From NCBI RefSeq assembly GCF_963970025.1, contig NZ_OZ018776.1:620001-684000 (forward strand): a stretch of 64,000 bases of DNA. The letters run 5' to 3'. The position numbers and the translations under genes were made by a program. Every line of letters begins with the position of its first letter. Position 1 is the stretch's first letter. Below, one piece after another: positions 51,188-61,013 of this stretch. This stretch comes from Rickettsia helvetica (lineage in GTDB: Bacteria > Pseudomonadota > Alphaproteobacteria > Rickettsiales > Rickettsiaceae). The notes beneath the pieces are model-generated. The model had not been told where the DNA came from. It worked only from the letters and a program-made list of their open reading frames with translations, and searched no databases.

Positions 51188-51581
51188 AAATTATTCAAGT
51201 AATTTTAAAGTTTATAATTATTTTTATTATTCCTTCTATTCATGCGATGGAATGTAAACTTGAGTATAAGACCGAAAAGATATACGTAGACGGTATTGAG
51301 TATGATCAAAAAGTCGGAAATCCAATTACACCGATAGCAGATGCTATTAAGGCAGATAATATTGATGAAGTAAAAAAATATTAGATGAGGGATATGGAGT
51401 AAATCAACCATGCTTGGGTTAGACTCCTCTAGATTATGCTATATCGAATAATAATATAAAAATTGCCGATTTTTTATTAAAGCGTGGTGCATCCATGAAT
51501 TTAATCCATATAAATATAGGATTTATGAAGCCGGAAATTGCCGAATTTTTAATTAATCAGGGAATGAGTCCTAATTTATAA
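51184..51581 (+). pseudogene. Exported ankyrin-repeat protein, frameshifted
   Basis: Starts MKIIQVILKFIIIFIIPSIH, a signal peptide, then AMECKLEYKTEKI and TPIADAIKADNIDEVKK. The next codons read ILDEGYGVNQPC with TPLDYAISNNNIKIADFLLK and RGASMNLIHINIGFMK, two ankyrin repeats, only if one A is added to the run of seven A at about 51370; a TAG also lies in the restored frame before TPLDY. The end is INQGMSPNL at 51581. ATGA overlap with hemW. Confidence 0.8.
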
Positions 51582-51597
51582 GATATGAAGACGGTAT

Positions 51598-51832
51598 CCA
51601 CACAACAATGCCTTGCGAGGAGCTGTGTTAGCAACACACATTAATCTTAGGAGTTTTTGCACTATCTACCGGTCTTATTGTGTGGATCGAGAAACGCATG
51701 TCATTCCCGCTTTCGCGGGAAGCCAAAAAAAAACGAAATTATTTGAGCTTTTAATATGAAAAATTAAATATATTTATATCTTTTAGTTACTAGATTCCCG
51801 CTTTTAGCTAGGAATGACATCGATCCATGCAA
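51598..51832. repeat. Mixed palindromic repeat, left arm of the inverted pair
   Basis: CGCATGTCATTCCCGCTTTC, GCGGGAAGCC, GAAATTATTTGAGCTTTTA with ATATGAAAAATTAAATATAT, then ATTCCCGC...GGAATGACATCG and GATCCATGCAACAATACC. The same series occurs in the opposite orientation at 53990-54215. The 51582-51927 gap holds only this. Confidence 0.75.
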
Positions 51833-51927
51833 CAATACCCTATCTACTGGACAATTACCACCATTCTACGAATGCTCGCAATGATGTTTTTACGTGATTT
51901 ACATAAAACCGTTTGGTATTATGGTTA

Positions 51928-53034
51928 TTATACCCATATCCAAGATTGAGCAGAATTTGCTAATATACCTTGGTTTATATCTTTCACTGAATATATTCTA
52001 ATAAAATAACGGTCTTTTCCATCCCATTTAGGACTATAGCTATCTCTTTTATGTAAAACCATTTTATTGCTTAATACAACGATATCACCGGAAGTAACAT
52101 ATATATAGTTTTGAATAGATTTTTGATCTACGATTTCTCTAATTTTATTTAAAAACCCTGCTGCTCTTTGTGTTTCAGGAATAGCATCCATTTTTATTCT
52201 GCTGTAATAACCATTAGCATGTTCTACTAATAAAGGGAGATTCTTGCTCATTATTTTACATGAAAAAGAATCTACACTTGTTACTGTAAATTCATTACTA
52301 CACCCTATTAAGATATCTTGATAGCTTAATTGATTTAATATATCTTTAAGACTAATATATACTATAGGTAGATTCTCATATCCTTTATTTACAATACTGA
52401 AAATTAAGTAATCGGGTAAAAAAAGAGGGAGATAAGTTATCACTCTTCTCTGTCATTGGACGGTATGCAGCATCTACATGCCAATCTAAATCATTATACG
52501 GCGATTGAGAGCTACGTTCATTATGAGAATTACGTCTTGGTACTACTGCTCTAATAATATTCTTGTCTTCATCTTTGTATAAGATAGAAAAACTACCGAT
52601 TGTCCCTATTACTCCATACATATGACAAATTAATTCTTCTATTCCGCTAATCCGAACCTCACCGTCATAAGGGGTCATTATATTATAATTTTTTTGATCG
52701 ATGTTTTTTATATGTATAATTTCTGTATCATTATTTACGGCATCTGTAATCTCTTTTATATAATTTACATAGTTTGTTTCTAAAAAATTTTTAAAAAATA
52801 CGGTAGATTTATATAGATTTTCGGTAAAGTTATTTAAAACTTCATCGCTATTATTAGACATCTTTCCAAACCAGCTTATAGAGGTAATTTATGCGTTGAG
52901 CCTAGACTCGCATCTGCGCGATTGTCTATATATGCTGCGGTGCTGCGTTCCATGTCTCCTTTAAATTCCTCTCTATAAGCTGGTTTGGAAAGATGTCTAA
53001 TATTAAAATTTTTTAGATAAATTTCCTTTCTCAT
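51928..53034 (-). pseudogene. Fe(II)/2-oxoglutarate oxygenase (clavaminate synthase/AsnO-VioC-like), frameshifted
   Basis: The 5' part reads [11 protein letters not shown] from 53034, then an RPE-1, then SNNSDEVLNNFTENLYKSTV. The Fe ligands are HVDAAYRPMTEKSD (HxD) and the distal His in VVLSNKMVLHKRDSYSPKWD, with the 2-oxoglutarate Arg in KDRYFIRIYSV; the late block resembles amino-acid beta-hydroxylases of the AsnO/VioC kind. The frame shifts by one near 52430, between EKSD and PDYLIFSIVNKG. A second shift lies in the RPE-1. The gene sits in a block framed by inverted repeats. Confidence 0.78.
52855..52999. repeat. RPE-1 in the oxygenase gene
   Basis: Ends TAGACATCTTTCCAAACCAG and GCTGGTTTGGAAAGATGTCTA. 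The minus-strand frame reads [20 protein letters not shown] then [20 protein letters not shown] and a stop, one base short of the reading frame of the sucA copy. Confidence 0.9.
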
Positions 53035-53064
53035 AATATAAATCATTGCTAATTCAACTCGACT

Positions 53065-53103
53065 ATGGGACTGTTAACAAAATTATTTTGTTAACAGTCC
53101 CAT
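53065..53103. terminator. Strong hairpin between the oxygenase and the CmcI-like gene
   Basis: GGGACTGTTAACAAAA and TTTTGTTAACAGTCCC with a 3-base loop give a 16-base perfect stem. It lies just 3' of the CmcI-like pseudogene and 5' of the oxygenase pseudogene, both on the minus strand; the AT-rich centre is not the usual T-tract. Confidence 0.5.
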
Positions 53104-53107
53104 ATCT

Positions 53108-53852
53108 TTAAATCTTTTTTATAACTGAGTTCCAATTTTTAGAAGCATTAATAATACCGAAAGGATCTACATATTTTGTATCTACTAAATATAAGTCTTT
53201 TTTTTCTTTCAACCAGCTAGTTAATCTAACGATTTTATTGTTTAAATTTTCTAATTTTGCTATACAAGTTTTTTCATCTAAAGTTTTCCTCCAAACATCA
53301 TAGCACGCATTATTATAATCAATATTAGTATCTTCAATGATGAAATAATCCCCTTCTTCAAAGATATTATTATGAAAATATTCTAAAATACCTATAGTAT
53401 TAATATGAGCATCTTCTATTAAAAGTATAGGATATACTATTTCGGATATTTTTTCTTTTGGGAATATCGCTTCTACTTTATTAAAATCGCCTTGTAAAAA
53501 CTCTATTCTATTATCTCCTTTTACAGTTTGATCAATATTTTCAAAATCGAATCTATACTAATAACTTTACCATCTTTTACCGACAAACTTTGTATGTCCG
53601 CTAACCAAAGGGCGGAAGCTCCTTTAAAACTTCCAAATTCAATTATGGTTTTGGGTTTTAATTCTTGAATTAAACCTTGAGTAATAACAATCTGAAAAGG
53701 ACTTTTTTGTAATGGTATATTTTTCCAATTAATATCACAGCTATTTTCAGCGATAGAATGCCAAAATGATTCAGATATATCACTACTGAAGTTCTATTAT
53801 TTATAGATACAAATCTTTTTGATTGTACTGTATTATTTAGGAACTTTAACAT
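53108..53852 (-). pseudogene. CmcI-like (cephalosporin hydroxylase family) SAM methyltransferase, frameshifted
   Basis: MLKFLNNTVQSKRFVSINN at 53852, then in another frame WHSIAENSCDINWKNIPLQK, IVITQGLIQELKPKTIIEF and GSFKGASALWLADIQSL (SAM-binding motif I). After SID a further shift gives FDFENIDQTVKGDNRIEFLQ, PILLIEDAHINTIGILEYF and YFIIEDTNIDYNNACYD, ending NSVIKKI at 53108. The EDTNI block is typical of the CmcI family, whose members methylate or help hydroxylate small natural products. Two frameshifts make it inactive. Confidence 0.7.
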
Positions 53853-53989
53853 ACATCCTCAACTTTAAGCTAATATAGCTATTATAATACATACTTTAGA
53901 TTCTAAAATCAATAGAATTTTTAATTTAAAAATTGAAATAAAAAAAGAAATTTTGATAACTATACTTCAAGTAAATGAATAGGAAGTAG

Positions 53990-54215
53990 TGTTGTTGTGT
54001 TAATACCCAAGCCGTCATTACGAGCGGGCATTATTGCATGAATAGGTGTTATTCCCGAGAAAGCAGTAATCCAGTAACTAAAAGATACAAATATATTTAA
54101 TTTTTCATATTAAAAGCTCAAATAATTTCGCTTTTTCCTGGATTTCTGCTTTCTCGGGAATGACATAAAACGCATTTTTCGATCCATGCAACAATGCCTA
54201 TAGTCGCTCGTAATG
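53990..54215. repeat. Mixed palindromic repeat, right arm of the inverted pair
   Basis: TTATTCCCGAGAAAGCAG, AAATATATTTAATTTTTCAT with ATTAAAAGCTCAAATAATTTC, and TGCTTTCTCGGGAATGACAT, then GATCCATGCAACAATGCC. It is the reverse-orientation relative of 51598-51832. The 53853-54244 gap holds only this and AT-rich spacer. Confidence 0.75.
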
Positions 54216-54244
54216 ACGATATCCGGCCTTAGTTAGCAATATTA

Positions 54245-55444
54245 TTAAGATAAATATACTTCCTTATCTAAAGTATCTTCGCTGTTATCTATAATCATAG
54301 TAATTGTTGCATCGCCGGTAATATTGATAGTAGTACGTAGCATATCAAGTATTCGGTCAATACCGGCAATAATTGCTACTCCCTCTATAGGTAAGTGAAC
54401 CGCAGAAAGAACCATAGGCAGCATTATCAAAGAGGCACCGGGAATACCGGCACCGCCGATAGATCCAAGTGTTGAGGTGAGAATAATTACTAAATAGTCG
54501 TGAGGAGCAAGCGTTACTCCCATCATCTGAGCAAAGAATATAGTAGTAAGAGATAAATTTATAGCAAAGCCATCCATATTAATTGACGCACCTATTGGAA
54601 GTACAAATGAAGTACTAGACTCTGAAATGCCAAGCTTTTCACGACAAACTTGCATAGTAGTTGCAAGAGTCGCCTTGCTACTTGAAGTAGAAAAAGCAAG
54701 TATCTGATACTCAAAACTTTTCTTATAAAAAGGTATAGGGGAAACACGGCAGAATACATATATAAGTAAGCCAAAAACTAAATATTGGAATGTCATCGCC
54801 ACAACTACCGCTACAACAAGTTTCGATAAACTAATCATTACCTCAACTCCCTGCATGCCTACAATCCAGCCTGTTAAAGCAAAAGCACCGTAAGGGGATA
54901 ATTGAATAACAAACGATATCATTTTTAATATTAATTTTGACATTACATGAATTAAATCAGTAATAGGTTCACCGATAGATTTCATTTTGTTTAAGGTAAT
55001 CCCAACAAAAATAGCAAAAAATACAACTTGCAAGACATCACCGTTTGCAAAAGCCCCAACAGCATTATCAGGGACGATATTTACAAAAAAATCAATTATA
55101 TTAAATGAAGTTCTGCTTGTCGTTCCTGAAGAGGTGAAATCTATATGTATGTCTACTCCTGGCTTTAATACTAAGGCAACAGTGAGTCCAAAAACCGTGG
55201 CAAAAAAAGTAGTACCTAAAAAAGCGGCTACCGCTTTCATTCCTACTCTACCAAGAGCAGAAGTATCATTCATACTAGTGATACCGGAAACCAAACTGAA
55301 GAAAATTAAAGGGGTAATGATCATTTTTATCAAGCGTAAGAAAATGTCACCGATAGGTTTAATATAATTAACATATTGTGGTAAGTATATACCAAATATA
55401 ATACCTAAGATTAACCCTAAGGTAACTTTTTGCCATAATTTCAT
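54245..55444 (-). CDS. Dicarboxylate/amino acid:cation symporter (DAACS, GltP-like)
   Basis: 399 residues with eight helices and two hairpins. The first hairpin has STSSSKATLATTMQV, the serine-rich HP1, followed by VLPIGASINMDGFAINLSLT (helix 7, NMDG), then the GGAGIPGASLIMLPMVL of HP2 and DRILDMLRTTINITGDATIT (helix 8 with substrate-binding Arg). Intact. It could import glutamate, aspartate or succinate, all useful to Rickettsia; the substrate is not fixed by sequence. Confidence 0.93.
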   Translation of the reverse strand: MKLWQKVTLGLILGIIFGIYLPQYVNYIKPIGDIFLRLIKMIITPLIFFSLVSGITSMNDTSALGRVGMKAVAAFLGTTFFATVFGLTVALVLKPGVDIHIDFTSSGTTSRTSFNIIDFFVNIVPDNAVGAFANGDVLQVVFFAIFVGITLNKMKSIGEPITDLIHVMSKLILKMISFVIQLSPYGAFALTGWIVGMQGVEVMISLSKLVVAVVVAMTFQYLVFGLLIYVFCRVSPIPFYKKSFEYQILAFSTSSSKATLATTMQVCREKLGISESSTSFVLPIGASINMDGFAINLSLTTIFFAQMMGVTLAPHDYLVIILTSTLGSIGGAGIPGASLIMLPMVLSAVHLPIEGVAIIAGIDRILDMLRTTINITGDATITMIIDNSEDTLDKEVYLS

Positions 55445-55484
55445 AATTTACTTACTTAATTTTTAAATTTGTTCAACTATAAGT

Positions 55485-55799
55485 TTATTTACTATTTTGG
55501 TCAACCCATTCTAAGTACTTTTGAAAGCCATAGTCAATATTTATTTTTATTATTTGCGGTAATTCATAATTATGAATTTCAAGGAGTTTATTTTCAATTT
55601 CGTTATAATTAGAAGATTTTGCTTTAATTACAAGTCTATATTCGGTTTCTAAAGTTACTCTACCATCCCATCTAAAGTAACTTTTGACATCGTCAATTTG
55701 AATACAAGCAGCAAGATTTAATTCTAACAAAACAGATGCTATTTTTTCGGCAATTTGCAAATCATTAGTAGTAGTTAAAATTAAACAGCAATCTTGCAT
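55485..55799 (-). CDS. cutA: Divalent-cation tolerance protein CutA
   Basis: 104 residues from ATG 55799 (MQDCCLILTTTNDLQIAEKI), the usual CutA length. Trimeric PII-like fold; role in copper tolerance is debated. ILLELNLAACIQIDDVKSYF-type strand and YFRWDGRVTLETEYRLVIK are the family core. The frame stays open 51 codons upstream through a palindromic repeat (55804-55918) and reaches an ATG at 55952, so a longer form is possible. Confidence 0.9.
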   Translation of the reverse strand: MQDCCLILTTTNDLQIAEKIASVLLELNLAACIQIDDVKSYFRWDGRVTLETEYRLVIKAKSSNYNEIENKLLEIHNYELPQIIKINIDYGFQKYLEWVDQNSK

Positions 55800-55803
55800 A
55801 CTC

Positions 55804-55918
55804 GATGAACTTGAAAAATTGGCTACGTCATCTTTATAAGTCCTCGGATGCCCACGTACTCCTGTACGCTCCGCTCCTCGGCTTACAGATTCCTTGCTCT
55901 TTTCTACTAAGTTGATCT
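55804..55918. repeat. Palindromic element just before or within the 5' end of cutA
   Basis: GATGAACTTGAAAAATT at one end and its loose complement CTTTTCTACTAAGTTGATC at the other, with CGTACTCCTGTACGCTCC and GCTCCTCGGCTTACAG in the centre. It reads in frame as VSRGAERTGVRGHPRTYKD. The centre resembles that of the element in the RatA-like gene. Confidence 0.65.
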
Positions 55919-55954
55919 TTGTATAATCCCTCTTCATTTCATAGAGATACATAC

Positions 55955-56371
55955 CTAAACCTCAACAAAACAATTCGGTGTTTCATATAGTTTGAGGCTC
56001 GCTATGAAGAAGTTTTGACCTACGAAAAGTTTAGGAAAAATTTCATTCTTTAAATGCGTCGCTATATTTTCTGCAGTTGGGTTATTTTGCATATAATATA
56101 TTTTTTGACCGGTACAATTTTCTATTTGCTGCCCCATTTTTTTATCATCTTGATGTAGGATTAAGCTATGATCAAAATTTTCGTTAATCCATTTTTTAGC
56201 TAAATCCTTAATTAAACCAAAATCGATTACCATGCCAAGTTTATCGATTTCGTTTGCAGCTATAGTTATCTCAAGAACATAGCGATGACCATGTAAAAAC
56301 TGACATTTATTTTGATGTCCAATAATTCTATGTCCTGCATCGAATTCAATGCGACGAGTACATTTTATCAT
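55955..56371 (-). CDS. queD: 6-carboxy-5,6,7,8-tetrahydropterin synthase QueD
   Basis: 138 residues from ATG 56371 ([20 protein letters not shown]). Second step of queuosine biosynthesis. Zn ligands His are in FDAGHRI and [15 protein letters not shown], and catalytic Cys in NKCQFLHGH, with [20 protein letters not shown] and the C-terminal [11 protein letters not shown]. Upstream in-frame codons from an ATG at 56476 come from a repeat and are not family-like. Two bases separate it from the longest cutA frame. Confidence 0.93.
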   Translation of the reverse strand: MIKCTRRIEFDAGHRIIGHQNKCQFLHGHRYVLEITIAANEIDKLGMVIDFGLIKDLAKKWINENFDHSLILHQDDKKMGQQIENCTGQKIYYMQNNPTAENIATHLKNEIFPKLFVGQNFFIASLKLYETPNCFVEV

Positions 56372-56437
56372 TATTATATACTTTCTTTCTTTGAATAATT
56401 TTACTTCTTTTTCAAGAAGTAAAAACGGGACGCAAAT

Positions 56438-56555
56438 CGTCATTGCAAGGAAAAATTGAAAATTGTGACGAAGCAATCCAGTAAAAAATTCTGTAAATCA
56501 GAATTTTTTTAATTATTTCTGGATTACCACACAGCCTACGGTTGCTCACAATGAC
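56438..56555. repeat. CGTCATTGCAAGG-type palindromic repeat between sucB and queD
   Basis: Starts CGTCATTGCAAGGAAAAATT and ends GTTGCTCACAATGAC; the centre AGTAAAAAATTCTGTAAATC with AGAATTTTTTTAATT matches copies at 33798 and 35187. Confidence 0.8.
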
Positions 56556-56563
56556 AACATTTT

Positions 56564-57769
56564 CTACAAATTTAATAATAACTTCTCTGGATTTTCAATT
56601 AGTTCTTTAATTTTTACTAAGAATGATACTCCTTCTTTCCCGTCAATTATACGATGATCGTAAGATAAAGCTATATACATCATTGGACGTATTTCAATTT
56701 TACCATCTATAACTACAGCTCTTTCTTCAGTTTTATGTAAGCCTAGAATACCTGATTGAGGTGGATTAATAATCGGTGTAGATAATAATGAGCCATATAC
56801 GCCGCCGTTAGAAATCGAGAATATCCCCCCTGACAAATCAGCCATAGAAAGCTTACCCTCACGAGCTTTTTTAGCCAAAGTTCCTATAGCTTTCTCCACT
56901 TCGGCAAATCCCATTTTATCGGCATCCCTAACAATCGGTACAACAAGTCCTTGCTCTGTTCCGACAGCTACCCCTATATCGTAATAATTCTTATATACTA
57001 AATCATCGCCGTCTATTTCAGCATTTACCGATGGAATAAGCTTTAAAGCTTCTATAGTTGCTTTAACAAAAAATGACATAAATCCAAGTTTCACAGCGTG
57101 CTTTTTCTCAAACTCTTCTTTATATTGATTACGCAAGGCAATTACTTTTGACATATCGATTTCGTTAAAAGTAGTCAAAGTAGCTGCCGTATTTTGTGAA
57201 TCTTTTAAACGCTGTGCAATAGTTTTACGCAAGCGTGACATGCGAACACGCTGCACTCTATCTTCATTAGATTTACTTATTGTAGGAGCAGAAGTAGCCG
57301 CAGGCGTAGTGTTTATTGTTGCAAGTACGTCACCTTTGGTAATTCTACCGTCTCTACCTGTTCCTTTTATATTATTGGGGTCAAGCTTATTTTCGGTAAC
57401 TAATTTTTGTACGGAAGGAGCAAGAGTATTATTAGCCACAGCGGGTTTTTCTACAGGTTTTTCTGAAGTAGGTTGCGTGGCTATTTGAGCTTTAGCAGAT
57501 TCATTATTAGTACCAGCAGTATTTGCAGCTGTCCCTTCAGTTATTTCGCCTATTTCTTCGCCAACTGCTACATTTGCACCATCAGTTTTCGATATTTTAC
57601 CTATAGTACCGTTGCAAGGAGCATTAACTTCTAAAGTCACTTTTTCGGTTTCGATTTCTAACAATAATTCATCGGTTTGAACTGAATCACCTTCTTTCTT
57701 ATACCATTTGGCAATAGTTGCTTCCGTTACGGACTCCCCAAGTGACGGTACTATAATTTTAACGCTCAT
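56564..57769 (-). CDS. sucB: Dihydrolipoyllysine succinyltransferase (2-oxoglutarate dehydrogenase E2)
   Basis: 401 residues. N-terminal lipoyl domain with the lipoylated Lys in [14 protein letters not shown], a linker rich in Ala/Pro/Glu, an E3-binding domain [20 protein letters not shown], and a catalytic core ending [20 protein letters not shown] (the His and Asp of the active site). It follows sucA and a repeat module on the same strand. Part of the TCA cycle, central for an organism that oxidises host glutamate. Confidence 0.97.
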   Translation of the reverse strand: MSVKIIVPSLGESVTEATIAKWYKKEGDSVQTDELLLEIETEKVTLEVNAPCNGTIGKISKTDGANVAVGEEIGEITEGTAANTAGTNNESAKAQIATQPTSEKPVEKPAVANNTLAPSVQKLVTENKLDPNNIKGTGRDGRITKGDVLATINTTPAATSAPTISKSNEDRVQRVRMSRLRKTIAQRLKDSQNTAATLTTFNEIDMSKVIALRNQYKEEFEKKHAVKLGFMSFFVKATIEALKLIPSVNAEIDGDDLVYKNYYDIGVAVGTEQGLVVPIVRDADKMGFAEVEKAIGTLAKKAREGKLSMADLSGGIFSISNGGVYGSLLSTPIINPPQSGILGLHKTEERAVVIDGKIEIRPMMYIALSYDHRIIDGKEGVSFLVKIKELIENPEKLLLNL

Positions 57770-57818
57770 AATTTATTTTACTCCTATATTTGTATGGCAT
57801 CGCCCTGTATAGTTTTAT

Positions 57819-57892
57819 CGTCATTGCGAGAAGACGCCATCTCGGGCAAATTCCTGAGATTGCCACGCTCCTTTCAGTCGCTCGCAATGACG
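57819..57892. repeat. CGTCATTGCGAGA-type palindromic repeat between sucA and sucB
   Basis: Short copy: CGTCATTGCGAGAAGACGCC to CAGTCGCTCGCAATGACG. It is in the 148-base gap of an otherwise co-transcribed pair. Confidence 0.8.
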
Positions 57893-57917
57893 ATTCTTAG
57901 GCAATACCCCCTAAGAA

Positions 57918-60851
57918 TCATACTCCCAATGCTTCCCTTAATAGCTTCTCCTGCTGTTGATTATGTGCTTGCAGCGAACCTACTGCCGGAGAAGCTGATT
58001 CTTCTCTACCTACATATTTAAATTCATTATTAATTCCGGCTTCTTTTAAAGCATCGTTTAAGTGAGAAACTATATAACGCCAAGCTCCCATATTCTTTGG
58101 TTCTTCCTGACACCAAATAAATTCCTGCGTCCTATTATATTTTTTTAATAGTGATGCTACAACCTTTTTTTCAAAAGGATATAATTGCTCAAGCCTGACA
58201 ATTACTATATTACTATTATTGCCACGCATTTCAAATAGATCATAATATATCTTGCCGCTACATAAAATTACTTTAGTAATATTGTTTGTATCTACTTTAG
58301 TTACTTCATCTAAAACCGGCAAGAAAGTAGTGTTTTCTCCTAGCTCATCGAGTTTAGATACGGCATGTTTATGACGTAATAATGATTTTGGCGACATTAC
58401 GATTAACGGTTTGCGGGTATCATCAAGTATTTGGCGACGTAGCAGATGAAAAATAGAAGCAGGAGTAGTTGGATATGTAACATACATATTATCCTCAGCC
58501 GCTAGCTGCAAGAACCTCTCAAGTCTTGCCGAGCTATGCTCCGGTCCTTGCCCCTCAAATGCATGAGGTAACAAAACCACAAGCCCGCTCATACGAAGCC
58601 ATTTAGTTTCGCTGCTTGAAATAAACTGGTCAAAAATAATCTGAGCTCCATTAGCAAAATCACCGAATTGTGCTTCCCATAAAACTAAATTTTTTGGATT
58701 TACTAACGAATAACCATACTCAAAACCAAGCACCGCATATTCAGATAAATTACTATCGGCTACCTCGTATTTTGCTTGTTCTTTAGATAAATTATTTAGA
58801 GGTATATAGGTAGTATCATCAATTTGGTTGTGCAATACTGAATGACGGTGCGAGAAAGTACCGCGTCCCGAATCTTGTCCAGTTAGCCTTATATTTGTGC
58901 CTGAAGCAAGCAAGCTTGCAAAAGCTAGCTGCTCTGCCGTTGCCCAATCAATAGGCTGATCTCTAGTCAGAGTAGCTTTTCGAGCTTCAAATAATTTCAC
59001 AAGTTTTGAATTAACGGCAAAATCTTTCGGTATTTCATATAGTTTAGTTCCTAAATCTTGTAATGTTTTTTTACCGACGCCCGTTATTGCAGCTTGTGTA
59101 CGAGTACGAGAAATGCCTTGCCATAACCCGCCTAAGAAATGTGCTTCTTGCTTATAACTTTTTGCCTGCTCATATTCCTTATCTAGCTTTGCTTTAAATT
59201 CTTCTTTTAACTTAGCAAAATAATTATTATCAATTATACCGCTTTTTACTAACTCATTTGCGTAAATATTTCCAGGGGTTGGTTTGCTTTTAATAATGTT
59301 ATACATCTTGCCTTGCGTATACATTGGCTCATCGCCCTCATTATGCCCGTATTTACGGTAACAAATAATTTCTACTACAATATCCTTACCGAATTTCTGC
59401 CTGTATTCTACCGCAATATTAGTTGCTTTTAACACTGCTTCTATGTCATCACCGTTAACGTGTAAAATCGGAGCAGCTATTATTTTAGCAAACTCCGTAG
59501 AATATCTACTAGCTCTAGTATCCTTAGCATTAGCCGTAAAACCTAGCTGATTATTAATTACGAAATGCAATATTCCGCCAATATCATAAGCAGCTAAAGG
59601 TGACATTGATAGACTCTCGGCAACTACGCCTTGACCGCAAAAAGCAGCGTCACCATGCACTAAAATAGCCTTAACTTTGCTGCGTTTAGTATCTCCAAGA
59701 ATATCTTGCTTTGCTCTTACTTTCCCTGCAACTATAGGATTTACTGCCTCTAAATGCGATGGATTATCGGCAAGCGATAAATATATTTTCTTATCCTCTA
59801 TAGTTCTATCGGACGAATAGCCTAAATGGTATTTTACATCGCCTGAAACATTTAGCTCATCAGGAAATACGCTGCCGCTTATGAAGCCCGCAATAACGGC
59901 TTTATATGGCTTACCGACTACTTTAGTCAGAGTGTTTAATCTCCCTCGATGTGCCATACCGATAACGATTTCTGAGACGCCCTGATGCATAGATAAATCT
60001 ATAGCTTTACTCATGGCGACTATAGAAGCATCTCCGCCCTCAATGGAAAAACGCTTAGCTCCAGGAAATTTAGTATGTAGATACTGCTCAAACCCTTCTA
60101 CTTCTACTAAATCATTTAGGATAGTTCTTTTGTCTTCAGAAGAAAATGTAACTTTGCTTTCTAGCTTATTATATAACCAGTTTTTTTCTTCTACATTTTC
60201 TATTTGCTCAAACTCTACACCTATAGAACCCGTATAAACTTTATCGAGCTTGGTAACTAATTCAGATAATTTACAGTTCCAAGTGCCGACAAATTCATCC
60301 GTAATATTGATATTTTCTTCTAGCTGACCGCTATCAAGACCAAAAGTTTCTATATTAAGCTTTAAATCATTTTTTGTTTTGCGTATCTCAAGACTAAGCG
60401 GATCAAGATTTGCTAAATAATGAGCATGCTTGCGATAAGCATGTATCATCTCTTTAGCTTTTAAACTAGACATCTTTCCAAGTTTCGCTTCTAGAGGGAA
60501 TTTATACGTCGATCCGGTACTCGCATCCTCACGTACTAGTGTGTACGCTGTGGTGCTGCGTTCCGTGTCTCCTTTAAATTCCTCTCTATAAGCTGGTTTG
60601 GAAAGATGTCTACTATTTAAGCCTTCTGAAGATAGATTATTATTTAACGGTTCTTTTTTTGTTTCATCTGGGATAATTACTTTAGCCGTACTTTTATTGA
60701 GTAAAGTATTATTATCCTTAATTTCGGCAAAAAAACCTTGCCAAGTTTGATCAACTGAAGCGGGGTTTGTTAGATATTGTCTATATAGTTCTTCAACAAA
60801 AACAGCATTCCCACCAAATAAATAACCTGTTTTTTTTAAATATTCTTCCAT
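57918..60851 (-). CDS. sucA: 2-oxoglutarate dehydrogenase E1 with in-frame RPE-1
   Basis: 977 residues against about 925-930 for E1. Decarboxylates 2-oxoglutarate with thiamine diphosphate. [38 protein letters not shown] (ThDP site), [14 protein letters not shown] motif ([20 protein letters not shown]) and [20 protein letters not shown] are intact. About 49 residues near positions 80-128 ([40 protein letters not shown] and [10 protein letters not shown]) come from the RPE-1 at 60467-60612, in the poorly conserved N-terminal region. The frame is preserved. Confidence 0.97.
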   Translation of the reverse strand: MEEYLKKTGYLFGGNAVFVEELYRQYLTNPASVDQTWQGFFAEIKDNNTLLNKSTAKVIIPDETKKEPLNNNLSSEGLNSRHLSKPAYREEFKGDTERSTTAYTLVREDASTGSTYKFPLEAKLGKMSSLKAKEMIHAYRKHAHYLANLDPLSLEIRKTKNDLKLNIETFGLDSGQLEENINITDEFVGTWNCKLSELVTKLDKVYTGSIGVEFEQIENVEEKNWLYNKLESKVTFSSEDKRTILNDLVEVEGFEQYLHTKFPGAKRFSIEGGDASIVAMSKAIDLSMHQGVSEIVIGMAHRGRLNTLTKVVGKPYKAVIAGFISGSVFPDELNVSGDVKYHLGYSSDRTIEDKKIYLSLADNPSHLEAVNPIVAGKVRAKQDILGDTKRSKVKAILVHGDAAFCGQGVVAESLSMSPLAAYDIGGILHFVINNQLGFTANAKDTRASRYSTEFAKIIAAPILHVNGDDIEAVLKATNIAVEYRQKFGKDIVVEIICYRKYGHNEGDEPMYTQGKMYNIIKSKPTPGNIYANELVKSGIIDNNYFAKLKEEFKAKLDKEYEQAKSYKQEAHFLGGLWQGISRTRTQAAITGVGKKTLQDLGTKLYEIPKDFAVNSKLVKLFEARKATLTRDQPIDWATAEQLAFASLLASGTNIRLTGQDSGRGTFSHRHSVLHNQIDDTTYIPLNNLSKEQAKYEVADSNLSEYAVLGFEYGYSLVNPKNLVLWEAQFGDFANGAQIIFDQFISSSETKWLRMSGLVVLLPHAFEGQGPEHSSARLERFLQLAAEDNMYVTYPTTPASIFHLLRRQILDDTRKPLIVMSPKSLLRHKHAVSKLDELGENTTFLPVLDEVTKVDTNNITKVILCSGKIYYDLFEMRGNNSNIVIVRLEQLYPFEKKVVASLLKKYNRTQEFIWCQEEPKNMGAWRYIVSHLNDALKEAGINNEFKYVGREESASPAVGSLQAHNQQQEKLLREALGV
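60467..60612. repeat. RPE-1 inside sucA
   Basis: Ends TAGACATCTTTCCAAGTTTC and GCTGGTTTGGAAAGATGTCTA. It encodes the standard RPE-1 peptide on the minus strand without a stop; the copies at 11717 and 52855 have lost frame. Confidence 0.95.
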
Positions 60852-60876
60852 ATTGTTGTTTGTATTGTTTGATTAA

Positions 60877-60994
60877 CGTCATCGCGAGGAAATTGCATAG
60901 TAATTGACGAAGCAATCCAGCTAAAAATGCTATAAATTAGCATTTTTATAATTTTCTTCTGGATTGTCGCGTCGCTATGCTCCTCGCAATGACG
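60877..60994. repeat. CGTCATCGCGAGG-type palindromic repeat upstream of sucA
   Basis: Starts CGTCATCGCGAGGAAATTGC, has GAAGCAATCCAGCTAAAAAT and ATTTTCTTCTGGATTGTCGC as partners, and ends TCCTCGCAATGACG. Confidence 0.8.
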
Positions 60995-61013
60995 ATTTTA
61001 TTACTATAAATAC

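Noticed and set aside
54592..54774. 60-residue minus-strand ORF in the symporter gene
   Set aside because: Alternative frame of the intact symporter with no independent signals.
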